Position numbers and translations under genes: made by a program. The notes under the pieces are model-generated. The model was not told the DNA's origin. It made no database searches and was given only the letters and a program-made list of their open reading frames with translations. From a virus, in the IMG/VR virus record IMGVR_UViG_3300027782_000047, positions 44,668 to 108,667 of that record: a DNA stretch of 64,000 bases; one strand, 5' to 3'. This document shows, one piece after another, positions 36,767 through 44,256 of the stretch. Each line of letters opens with the position of its first letter. The stretch's first letter is position 1.

Positions 36767-37783
36767 ATGGCTACAAATAAACTTTTTGAGGCGGCTGCTG
36801 AGATTCTTGCATCAGGCAAGGGTAAGAATGCTATGCCTCCAGAAAAGCTACCTGGCGAACAAGTTGATGCTGGCGGTCCAACCCCAATGAATGCCAAGCA
36901 AGACGATGACTCGCACAAAATTACACCAGCTACAAAGAGCGCAACCGCTCCTACTACTAAACCTTCTGCCGCTTCTGCTAAACAAGAAGAAGTAGAAGTT
37001 GAGGGCGAAGTTGTTTCAGAAGAACAAATTGAAGAAGTTGAATTAAATCTTTCCGAAGATATCAACGCTTTGTTTGCTGATGACAACACAATCTCAGAAG
37101 AATTCAAACAAAAAGTTACCACAATTTTTGAAGCCCGTGTCCTTGACCGTGTTAAACAAATTGAGGAAGAAACTGAATCTCGCTACGCATTTATGCTAGA
37201 AGAAGCAGTTGAAGCAGTTAAAGAAGACTTGACCGAAAAAGTAAATGACTATATTGCTTATGTGGTTGAGCAGTGGATGGCAGACAATGAAATCGCAATT
37301 GAAAAAGGCATTCGTGCTGAATTGACAGAAGATTTCATCTCTGGTCTCCGTAACCTATTCGCAGAACACTACATTGATGTTCCTGCAGAGAAAGTTGACC
37401 TCGTTGACGAAATGGCTACCAAGATTGATGAATTGGAAGGCAAGTTAAACGAGGAAGTTGAGCGTTCAGTACAGTATCGTAAAGAACTTGTTGAAGCTCA
37501 CAAAGTAGAAGTTACCCGTGAAGTATGTGAAGGTTTGACCGACACTCAAGTTGAAAAAATTAAAACACTTGCAGAGAGTGTAGAGTTCTCCACAGAGGAA
37601 GAATACAAACAAAAACTTGAGACAATTCGTGAGAATTATTTCCCTTCTGGTGTAAAGAAGGCCGATGGAGCCCAACTTCACGAACAAATGAATGAAGATG
37701 TTGAAGACAAGAAACCACAAGTTTCTAGCGATGCATTCGTTAATTCAATTGTTCAATCAATTTCAAAAACAAACAGATTTTAA
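36767..37783 (+). CDS. 22: Prohead scaffold protein gp22
   Basis: The protein has 338 residues (T4 gp22 has 269). It is acidic and highly helical, with the conserved LNLSEDINALFADDNTISEEFKQKVTTIFEARV core and DYIAYVVEQWMADNEIAIEKGIRAELTEDFISGLRNLF. A low-complexity Ala/Pro/Thr/Lys stretch at residues 40-70 is extra. It forms the assembly core and is degraded by gp21. Ribosome site AAAAGGAG; located between protease and capsid as in T4. Confidence 0.95.
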   Translation: MATNKLFEAAAEILASGKGKNAMPPEKLPGEQVDAGGPTPMNAKQDDDSHKITPATKSATAPTTKPSAASAKQEEVEVEGEVVSEEQIEEVELNLSEDINALFADDNTISEEFKQKVTTIFEARVLDRVKQIEEETESRYAFMLEEAVEAVKEDLTEKVNDYIAYVVEQWMADNEIAIEKGIRAELTEDFISGLRNLFAEHYIDVPAEKVDLVDEMATKIDELEGKLNEEVERSVQYRKELVEAHKVEVTREVCEGLTDTQVEKIKTLAESVEFSTEEEYKQKLETIRENYFPSGVKKADGAQLHEQMNEDVEDKKPQVSSDAFVNSIVQSISKTNRF

Positions 37784-37806
37784 TTTAAACCCAAGGAGAA
37801 CTCTAA

Positions 37807-39141
37807 ATGTATCTTTCCGAAGACCTACAAAAAAAATGGGCGCCTGTTCTAGAACATAGCGACCTACCAAAAATTTCTGATCCATACAAACGTGCTGTTA
37901 CAGCATTGGTACTTGAGAACCAAGTACAAGCTATGGCTAAAGAAAATGGCTATCTAACAGAAGCGTCACCAACCAACTCAGCTGGTACTGGTGGTTTCGG
38001 TAGCGGTGCGCTTGCTACTGGTGCTGTTGCTGGTTTTGACCCAATCCTTATCAGCTTGGTTCGCCGTTCATTGCCTAACCTAATTGCTTATGATATCTGC
38101 GGTGTTCAGCCTATGACTGGACCAACAGGTATGATTTTCGCAATGCGTTCAATCTATGGTACCAACACTCAGCCATCAGGTACAAATGAAGCCTTCTACA
38201 ACGAAGCTAATACTAACTTCTCGGCTGCTGGTGCTTCCCTAGCACAACAAACCTTTGCTATGAAGTCTGCTACATCTGATCGTCCATATGGCGTGTTTGA
38301 TGCTAACACTTCTACAGGTTTGACCACAGCTTCTGGTGAAGGCGATGCTCTACAAGAAATGGGCTTCTCAATTGAGAAAGTTACTGTTACTGCACGTACT
38401 CGTCAATTGAAAGCAGAATACTCAATGGAATTGGCACAAGACTTGAAAGCAGTTCATGGTCTTGACGCTGAAACCGAATTGAGCAACATTCTTTCTTCTG
38501 AGATTCTTGCTGAAATCAACCGTGAAGTTCTACGTACAATCTATACAGTTGCTAAAGTTGGCTGTAAAGTTGGTACAACCACAGTTGGTACTTTTGACCT
38601 TGACACCGATTCTAACGGTCGTTGGATGGTTGAAAAAGTTAAAGGCTTGGCATTCCAATTGGAACGTGAAGCTAACACCATTGCTAAGACAACCCGTCGT
38701 GGTAAAGGTAACGTGATGATTTGTTCTTCTGATGTAGCTTCTGCTCTTGCAATGGCTGGCATCCTAGACTATTCATCAGCACTACAAGGTCAAGTTAACC
38801 TAACAGTTGATGATACCGGTAACACCTTTGCTGGTACATTGTTCGGTCGTATCAAAGTGTACATTGATCCATATTTCGGCGCTAACTCTACTTCTGAGTT
38901 CGCAGTTATGGGCTTCAAAGGTTCTAACGCTTATGATGCTGGTCTATTCTACTGCCCATACGTTCCTCTACAAATGGTTCGTGCAGTTGATACCACAACC
39001 TTCCAGCCAAAAATTGGCTTCAAGACCCGCTACGGTCTAGTTGCTAACCCATTTGCTGAAGGCGCAACTCAAGGTCAAGGTGCTTTGACTGTAGGTGGAA
39101 ACTTCTACTACCGTGGTTTCAAGATTACTAACATTATGTAA
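37807..39141 (+). CDS. 23: Major capsid protein gp23
   Basis: The protein has 444 residues (T4 gp23 has 521, but aquatic T4-like capsid proteins are shorter). It has the typical N-terminus (LSEDLQKKWAPVLEHSDLPKISDPYKRAVTALVLENQ) and the maturation site LTE52|A53, which fits the gp21 L/I-x-E rule. HK97-fold segments include ILISLVRRSLPNLIAYDICGVQPMTGPTGMIFAMR and LKAEYSMELAQDLKAVHGLDAE. Codon use is biased toward abundant-tRNA codons compared with neighbours (many CGT, ACC, GGT). A GAAA-loop terminator follows. Confidence 0.97.
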   Translation: MYLSEDLQKKWAPVLEHSDLPKISDPYKRAVTALVLENQVQAMAKENGYLTEASPTNSAGTGGFGSGALATGAVAGFDPILISLVRRSLPNLIAYDICGVQPMTGPTGMIFAMRSIYGTNTQPSGTNEAFYNEANTNFSAAGASLAQQTFAMKSATSDRPYGVFDANTSTGLTTASGEGDALQEMGFSIEKVTVTARTRQLKAEYSMELAQDLKAVHGLDAETELSNILSSEILAEINREVLRTIYTVAKVGCKVGTTTVGTFDLDTDSNGRWMVEKVKGLAFQLEREANTIAKTTRRGKGNVMICSSDVASALAMAGILDYSSALQGQVNLTVDDTGNTFAGTLFGRIKVYIDPYFGANSTSEFAVMGFKGSNAYDAGLFYCPYVPLQMVRAVDTTTFQPKIGFKTRYGLVANPFAEGATQGQGALTVGGNFYYRGFKITNIM

Positions 39142-39170
39142 TCTAAGCCTCCATTAAGAGGGGTACTTTA

Positions 39171-39198
39171 AAGGGGAACAGAAATGTTCCCCTTTTTT
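39171..39198 (+). terminator. Intrinsic terminator after gene 23
   Basis: There is a perfect 10-bp stem (AAGGGGAACA 39171-39180 with 39185-39194) and a GAAA tetraloop, with a run of six T at 39193-39198. This is the strongest terminator in the window, ending the capsid operon. Confidence 0.95.
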
Positions 39199-39202
39199 CG
39201 TT

Positions 39203-39210
39203 TATAAATA
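39203..39210 (+). promoter_or_regulatory. T4-type late promoter box (TATAAATA)
   Basis: An exact TATAAATA lies 5 bases after the terminator T-run. Transcription would start about 6 bases downstream, at or next to the ATG at 39216, so the mRNA would have essentially no leader. Confidence 0.65.
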
Positions 39211-39215
39211 TACAT

Positions 39216-39755
39216 ATGGCAACTACACCAACATCAAGCACTCCACTAAATCAGAATTTTTTACACCCAAATAAGTTTCAATTAACTTTTTCACGGGTGC
39301 CAAACATTCAGTATTTCTGTCAAGCGGTATCAGTACCTGGTATCTCTATGGGAGAAGTACCAGTGTCTACACCATTCGTAGAGAAATATTCTCCTGGTGA
39401 AAAAGCAATCTATGATTTACTTAACGTTACATTTGCTATTGATGAAGAAATGCGTTCATGGATTGAGATACACGATTGGATTCGTGCTATGACATTTCCA
39501 GAAGACTTTGAACAATATCGTGAATTGCCTAGACTATCTAAAAATTTTGGTAATCCAAAGACGCCACAATTTTCTGATGCAACACTTACCATATACTCAT
39601 CTGCATTTACACCACTATACAGATTTAAGTTTGTAGATGTATTTCCAACATCTCTAGCATCATTTATGTTAGCTTCACAAGATACACCAGAAAATGTTCT
39701 AACATCTGATGCATCTTTCAGATATACCTACTACACTATTGACAAAATGTTTTAA
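39216..39755 (+). CDS. Tail-tube-fold protein (gp3/gp19-like, probable tail completion)
   Basis: The protein has 179 residues. NKFQLTFSRVPNIQYFCQAVSVPGISMGEVPVSTPF and YRFKFVDVFPTSLASF resemble the tube fold (compare gp19 KFIGVFPTDLSS). Length suits T4 gp3 (176), the tail terminator, and I recall a gp3-annotated gene after gene 23 in aquatic T4-like phages; a second tube or hub-proximal tube protein is the alternative. No Shine-Dalgarno is seen before the ATG, and a late promoter box ends 5 bases upstream. The TTGACA of the uvsY promoter lies within its last codons. Confidence 0.75.
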   Translation: MATTPTSSTPLNQNFLHPNKFQLTFSRVPNIQYFCQAVSVPGISMGEVPVSTPFVEKYSPGEKAIYDLLNVTFAIDEEMRSWIEIHDWIRAMTFPEDFEQYRELPRLSKNFGNPKTPQFSDATLTIYSSAFTPLYRFKFVDVFPTSLASFMLASQDTPENVLTSDASFRYTYYTIDKMF

Positions 39756-39767
39756 TTGATGTATACT
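39739..39767 (+). promoter_or_regulatory. Host-type promoter for uvsY (TTGACA-N17-TATACT)
   Basis: TTGACA (39739-39744) and TATACT (39762-39767) are separated by 17 bases, overlapping the end of the tail gene. The predicted start near 39774 leaves a leader of about 13 bases with the ribosome site AAGGAGGA at its very 5' end. Confidence 0.8.
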
Positions 39768-39786
39768 CCTACAAGGAGGAATTGTA

Positions 39787-40221
39787 ATGACTAAACTTGA
39801 AGAATTGATGAATGAGTGGAATAAAGATTCCAAAATTGATAGAACAGAGCCTGGTAAAGCACTAATTGATATACCACAGCTTCACAGTAAGTATCTGAAC
39901 ATTCTATCACACCATAAGTTGCTTTGTAAAGATGCTGACTTCAAATATTCCCGGATGAAGAAAATTAAATGGGAATACTATACAGGTAAGATGGGCGATG
40001 ATGATTTGAGAAAGTATGGTTGGGCACCATTTCCATTCACTATCAAGTCTGAAATTACCACATACATGGAAGCAGATGAAGACTTGAATAAATTTATTGC
40101 ATCTAGAATGATGCATGAAGAAATCGTCAGTTGCTGTGAGTTGATTTTGAAAGAACTACATAGTAGAACATTTCAACTTAAATCATTTATTGATTGGGAA
40201 CGGTTCGTACAGGGTGTCTGA
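39787..40221 (+). CDS. uvsY: Recombination mediator UvsY
   Basis: The protein has 144 residues (T4 UvsY has 137). It begins LEELMNEWNKDSKIDRTEPGKALIDIPQLHSKYLNILSHHKLL, a clear UvsY signature, with WEYYTGKMGDDDLRKYGWAPFPF in the middle. UvsY loads UvsX on gp32-covered single-stranded DNA. It has its own host-type promoter and a near-perfect Shine-Dalgarno. Its stop overlaps the likely GTG start of uvsW by 8 bases. Confidence 0.93.
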   Translation: MTKLEELMNEWNKDSKIDRTEPGKALIDIPQLHSKYLNILSHHKLLCKDADFKYSRMKKIKWEYYTGKMGDDDLRKYGWAPFPFTIKSEITTYMEADEDLNKFIASRMMHEEIVSCCELILKELHSRTFQLKSFIDWERFVQGV

Positions 40222-41680
40222 TTTAATTATTAGTAAGGTCAATGAGGCTTATATAAAGTTAGAGTGTGAAAAAAGCCTCGCTCAAGAAATATCTGACCAT
40301 TTCACATTTCATGTTCCTGGATATCAATTTACACCAGCATACAAGAATAGGTTATGGGATGGAAAGATACGTCTTCTTGATTTAAGAACATACTGCATGT
40401 ACTATGGTTTGATACCGTACATTCAAAAGTTTTGTGATGATAGAAACTACAAAGTATATTATTATCCAGAAGTTAACTTAACAAACAATTTTTCAGTTAA
40501 AGAAGCTGAACAGTTTATTGAGACTTTGAATTTACCTATTGTACCAAGAGATTATCAACTATCTTCTTTTGTTCATGCAATAAGAAACAAACGCTCACTA
40601 CTACTTTCGCCAACAGCATCTGGCAAATCTCTCATTCTTTATTTGATTCTCCGCAAGATACAAGATGAAGACCTTAAGAAAGGTTTGTTGATTGTACCAA
40701 CAACATCTTTGGTAGAACAGATGTATTCAGATTTCAAATCATACGGATATGATTCTGAAACAAACTGCCACAAACAATACGCAGGTAAAGATAAAAACAC
40801 AGACAAGTTTTTAACTATTACTACCTGGCAATCTATCTACAATCGTGAGCCAGAATACTTTGAACAATTTGATTTTGTTCTTGGTGATGAAGCGCATCAA
40901 TTTAAAGCTAAGTCGTTGGCTACAATTATGAGTGGTCTTACAGAAACGAAGTATCGTATAGGTTGTACTGGTACTCTTGATGGCACACAAACACACAAAC
41001 TTGTTCTTGAGGGTTTGTTTGGTGCTGTATTAAAAGTAATAACTACCAAAGAATTGATTGACAACAAACAACTTGCAGATTTCAAAATAAAATGTCTGAT
41101 ACTGAAACATTCAGAAGAAGCGTGTAAACAAGCTAGGTCTTGGGACTATCAATCCGAGATAGAATACATAGTTATGAATGCACAAAGAAATGCATTTATT
41201 AAAAATCTAGTTTTGTCATTAAAAGGAAACTCTCTAGTTCTCTTTCAATTGGTTGAGAAACACGGTAAAGAATTGTTTAAGTTGATAGACGCTGAAAAAG
41301 GAAATCGTAAAGTATTTTTTGTTTACGGAGATACAGATGTTGAAGTCCGAGAATCAATTCGTGCTATTACAGAAGAAGAAAATGATGCTATTATTGTGGC
41401 ATCTTATGGCACTTTTAGCACTGGCGTTAACATTCGCAACCTACACAATGTCATCTTTGCTTCTCCATCTAAATCTCGCATTCGCAATTTGCAGTCCATT
41501 GGTCGTGGATTACGAAAGGGCGACAACAAAGAATCAGCAGTCTTATTTGACATTTCAGACGATTTTAGAATAGGCAAGTTTACCAACTTTACCTTGAAAC
41601 ATTTTGTTGAACGTGTTAAAATATATGAAGAAGAAAAGTTCTCCTACAAGTTTTACAACATAGAGTTAAAAAATGCATAA
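40214..41680 (+). CDS. uvsW: Recombination helicase UvsW
   Basis: The protein is about 488 residues when started at GTG 40214 (VSDLIISKVNEAYIKLE), the usual UvsW N-terminus; a TTG at 40190 would add eight residues with no conserved look. Neither start has a good ribosome site, so coupling to uvsY is likely. SF2 helicase motifs: SPTASGKS (Walker A), LGDEAHQF (DEAH box), GCTGTL (III), SIGRGLRKG (VI). The N-terminal domain FHVPGYQFTPAYKNRLWDGKIRLLD is typical. It unwinds branched DNA and R-loops in recombination-dependent replication. Confidence 0.93.
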   Translation: MSDLIISKVNEAYIKLECEKSLAQEISDHFTFHVPGYQFTPAYKNRLWDGKIRLLDLRTYCMYYGLIPYIQKFCDDRNYKVYYYPEVNLTNNFSVKEAEQFIETLNLPIVPRDYQLSSFVHAIRNKRSLLLSPTASGKSLILYLILRKIQDEDLKKGLLIVPTTSLVEQMYSDFKSYGYDSETNCHKQYAGKDKNTDKFLTITTWQSIYNREPEYFEQFDFVLGDEAHQFKAKSLATIMSGLTETKYRIGCTGTLDGTQTHKLVLEGLFGAVLKVITTKELIDNKQLADFKIKCLILKHSEEACKQARSWDYQSEIEYIVMNAQRNAFIKNLVLSLKGNSLVLFQLVEKHGKELFKLIDAEKGNRKVFFVYGDTDVEVRESIRAITEEENDAIIVASYGTFSTGVNIRNLHNVIFASPSKSRIRNLQSIGRGLRKGDNKESAVLFDISDDFRIGKFTNFTLKHFVERVKIYEEEKFSYKFYNIELKNA

Positions 41681-42092
41681 CGAAATAAAAATTCTAAGAT
41701 TACAAGATGGCGAAGATATCATTGCATCTTATCATATAGATGAGGTTAGTAAGATGGTTGTGATGAACAATCCAATGACTTTGTTTTTTAAACGAATCAG
41801 TAGTGGTAAATCCATGGTTATGATGGCACCATGGTTGCCTTTAGAGTTGATTGGTGAGAATACAGCTAAGGTATATGAGACTAGCGTTCTTACGATGATT
41901 GAACCTAAGAAGTCGCTCGTTGATTACTACTTGAGTGCTGTTGAAGAATCTAATGAGTTGATTCAGATGAGTGCAGACGCTATTGATGAAGCGTTGCTTA
42001 ATGAGTGTGACGATGATTATGATGAAGACGATGCTGAGTTTGAGCAAGTTCAAGAGTCAATTAAAGAAACCAAGAAGAACTTATTACATTAA
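41673..42092 (+). CDS. Conserved hypothetical with small beta-barrel N-terminus and acidic tail
   Basis: The protein has 139 residues. The N-terminal 85 residues (IKILRLQDGEDIIASYHID.VSKMVVMNNPMTLFF ... MMAPWLPLELIGEN) look like a five-strand Sm/Lsm-like barrel, and the C-terminal 40 residues are extremely acidic (CDDDYDEDDAEFEQVQE). The pattern of alternating strands around NP and PWLPL is shared, weakly, with the 60882 gene. It lies between uvsW and the late sigma gene, overlapping uvsW by 8 bases. Proteins of this kind recur in T4-like phages without known function. Confidence 0.65.
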   Translation: MHNEIKILRLQDGEDIIASYHIDEVSKMVVMNNPMTLFFKRISSGKSMVMMAPWLPLELIGENTAKVYETSVLTMIEPKKSLVDYYLSAVEESNELIQMSADAIDEALLNECDDDYDEDDAEFEQVQESIKETKKNLLH

Positions 42093-42159
42093 TTGAAGAC
42101 CCCACAGGGTGTATTGTACGCACGACACTGGCGGTTGTCAAGTGTTATTTTAGGAAATA
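42093..42159 (+). other. Non-coding leader before the late sigma gene
   Basis: This is 67 bases with no ORF. It contains a small hairpin CCC-ACA-GGG (42101-42109) and a longer ACACT...AGTGT arm pair (about 42125-42145) before TTATTTT. It may be a weak terminator or a structured leader of gene 55. No convincing promoter was found; a TGTTATTTT sequence is the nearest match to an extended -10. Confidence 0.35.
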
Positions 42160-42723
42160 ATGATGAAAGAGAAACACTATGTTAACAATGCCGATTTTTT
42201 GAAGGCATTGATAGACTATAAAACTGCATGTGATGCAGCCAAAGCAGAAGGTAAGGATGATCCTATAGTACCAAACTATATCGGTGAATGCTTCCTAAAA
42301 ATTGCTAACCATCTATCTCGCAAACCAAACTTCATATCATATTCTTTCCGAGAAGAGATGGTATGTGATGGTATTGAAAATTGCATTATGTATTTTCGGA
42401 ACTTTGATCCAATCAAGTCTTCCAACCCATTCGCATACTTTACTCAAATCATATACTTTGCTTTTCTAAGGCGTATTCAAAAAGAGAAGAAACAATTGTA
42501 TGTGAAGTACAAAGCTACCGAACAGTTTGGTCTTCTTGATGAAGGTGAAATGTATGAAGATTCGGAAGGTAACATGAAACAGTTTGTCTTGTATGACAAT
42601 CTTTCCGAATTCATTCAAACATTTGAGGCAAAGAAAAACGAAAAGAAGAAAACTAAACTAAAAGTCTTGGATAAATTCCTAGAAGAAGATATCATAGACG
42701 AACAATTACCCGACAAACTTTAA
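42160..42723 (+). CDS. 55: Late transcription sigma factor gp55
   Basis: The protein has 187 residues (T4 gp55 has 185). ECFLKIANHLSRKPNFISYSFREEMVCDGIENCIMYFRNFDPIKSSNPFAYFTQIIYFAFLRRIQKEKKQ is the conserved sigma-2-like region. It directs host RNA polymerase to TATAAATA boxes, which occur before many structural genes here, and requires the gp45 clamp for full activity. The acidic-hydrophobic C-terminal end could hold the clamp contact. Two adjacent ATG codons open the gene. Confidence 0.95.
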   Translation: MMKEKHYVNNADFLKALIDYKTACDAAKAEGKDDPIVPNYIGECFLKIANHLSRKPNFISYSFREEMVCDGIENCIMYFRNFDPIKSSNPFAYFTQIIYFAFLRRIQKEKKQLYVKYKATEQFGLLDEGEMYEDSEGNMKQFVLYDNLSEFIQTFEAKKNEKKKTKLKVLDKFLEEDIIDEQLPDKL

Positions 42724-42736
42724 TTTATGGAGTATA

Positions 42737-43189
42737 ATGATGCTAGTGTTGCCTGATAATATGATTGGTAAGCCTGTTGGTTTTACTTGTTCCACTTTTG
42801 ACTTGCTTCATGCTGGTCACATTTTGATGCTGGCCGAAGCAAAATCAATATGTGATTACCTAATTGTTGCATTACAGATGGATCCATCAATTGATAGACC
42901 AGAATCTAAAAACAAACCAGTTCAGTCTATTGTTGAACGATATGTCCAGCTTTCGGCTGTTAAATTTGTAGACGAAATTATTGTGTACCAAACAGAGAAA
43001 GACCTTGAAGACATGTTGATGTTCTTACCAATCACAATACGAATTATTGGTGAAGAATACAAAGACAAAGATTTCACTGGTAAACAAATTTGTGAAGACA
43101 GAGGAATTAAAATTTTCTACAACCAACGCAAACATAGTTTTTCAACAACTGAATTACGTAAGAGAGTAGCTAATAAAAGTACACTATGA
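42737..43189 (+). CDS. Nucleotidyltransferase of the cytidylyltransferase (TagD-like) type
   Basis: The protein has 150 residues. The HxGH signature is HAGH at residues 25-28 (GFTCSTFDLLHAGHILML). Other family elements are the substrate segment DPSIDRPESKNKPVQSIVERYVQL and the C-terminal motif FSTTELRKR (the ISTT.LR signature). Family members transfer CMP or AMP to glycerol-3-phosphate, pantetheine phosphate or sugars. The phage substrate is unknown. It lies between genes 55 and 47, overlapping gene 47 by 4 bases. The ATG at 42740 is an alternative start. Confidence 0.85.
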   Translation: MMLVLPDNMIGKPVGFTCSTFDLLHAGHILMLAEAKSICDYLIVALQMDPSIDRPESKNKPVQSIVERYVQLSAVKFVDEIIVYQTEKDLEDMLMFLPITIRIIGEEYKDKDFTGKQICEDRGIKIFYNQRKHSFSTTELRKRVANKSTL

Positions 43190-44256
43190 AGATTGCTTTA
43201 ATTAATGATACACATGCTGGCGCACGTGGTGATAGTTTATTGTTCAATGAGTTTTTCTTTAAGTTTTGGGAAGGTACTTTCTTTCCATATCTAAAAGAAA
43301 ACAACATAACTCAGATTGTGCATCTTGGTGATGTGGTTGATAGACGCAAATTTATCAACTATGTCATTTTGAATTCATGGCGCAAACGATTCTTTGATGT
43401 GCTTGAAAGAGAAAACATCAAGATGGATGTTATCGTTGGTAACCATGATGTAACATACAAGAACACAAACGAAATTAATGCCATGCATGAATTGTTTGAT
43501 AGGTATGACAACATCAATGTGTATATTGATCCTGTTGAAAGAACCTATGACGGTCTTCCAATAACATTAATGCCATGGATCAACTCATCCAACTACGAAA
43601 ATTCACTTCAATTTTTGCAAGACACCAAGTCGGAAATTGTGTTCGGGCACTTTGAAATTTCTGGCTTTGAGATGGACAGAGGTAATGTTTGTCATGCTGG
43701 ACTAGATAAGAAAATCTTTGATAGATTTGATATGGTTCTATCTGGACACTTTCACCACAAGTCATCCGATGGTACAATTCACTATCTTGGTAATCAATAT
43801 GAAATTACCTGGACTGACTTCAATGATCCGAGAGGCTTTCATGTCTTTGATACCGAGACAAGAGAGTTGACATTCGTTTCAAATCCATGTAGAATGTTCT
43901 ATAAGATTAGCTATGATGATGAATCACAATCGTTTGAGTACTGGAAAGCATATGACTTCTCGGTACACAAAGACACTTATGTCAAAGTGGTTGTGGTAAA
44001 CAAAACAAATGCTTATCTTTTTGATTATGTGCTTGAGCAATTGAACAAAGCTGGTGTAGCCGATGTTGCTGTGGTAGAAGATTTTTCTGATACTACAATA
44101 GATGATGACCAGGAATTAATTGACCAAGCGGAAGATACCATGACTATTCTTTCCAAGTATATTGATGGGTTGACACTTGATGTAGATTCTGATAAACTAA
44201 AGAATCTAATGCGTGAATTATACGTTGAATCTTTGAATGTTGAAGTGACTGAATGA
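43186..44256 (+). CDS. 47: Recombination endonuclease subunit gp47 (Mre11-like)
   Basis: The protein has 356 residues (T4 gp47 has 339). Calcineurin-type phosphoesterase motifs: D8-x-H10 (NDTHAG), GDVVDRR (48-54), GNHD (85-88), GH in the FGHFE segment, and GHFHH (187-191). It pairs with gp46 to resect DNA ends for recombination. It overlaps the upstream transferase and gene 46 by ATGA, which fits stoichiometric co-translation. Confidence 0.96.
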   Translation: MKIALINDTHAGARGDSLLFNEFFFKFWEGTFFPYLKENNITQIVHLGDVVDRRKFINYVILNSWRKRFFDVLERENIKMDVIVGNHDVTYKNTNEINAMHELFDRYDNINVYIDPVERTYDGLPITLMPWINSSNYENSLQFLQDTKSEIVFGHFEISGFEMDRGNVCHAGLDKKIFDRFDMVLSGHFHHKSSDGTIHYLGNQYEITWTDFNDPRGFHVFDTETRELTFVSNPCRMFYKISYDDESQSFEYWKAYDFSVHKDTYVKVVVVNKTNAYLFDYVLEQLNKAGVADVAVVEDFSDTTIDDDQELIDQAEDTMTILSKYIDGLTLDVDSDKLKNLMRELYVESLNVEVTE

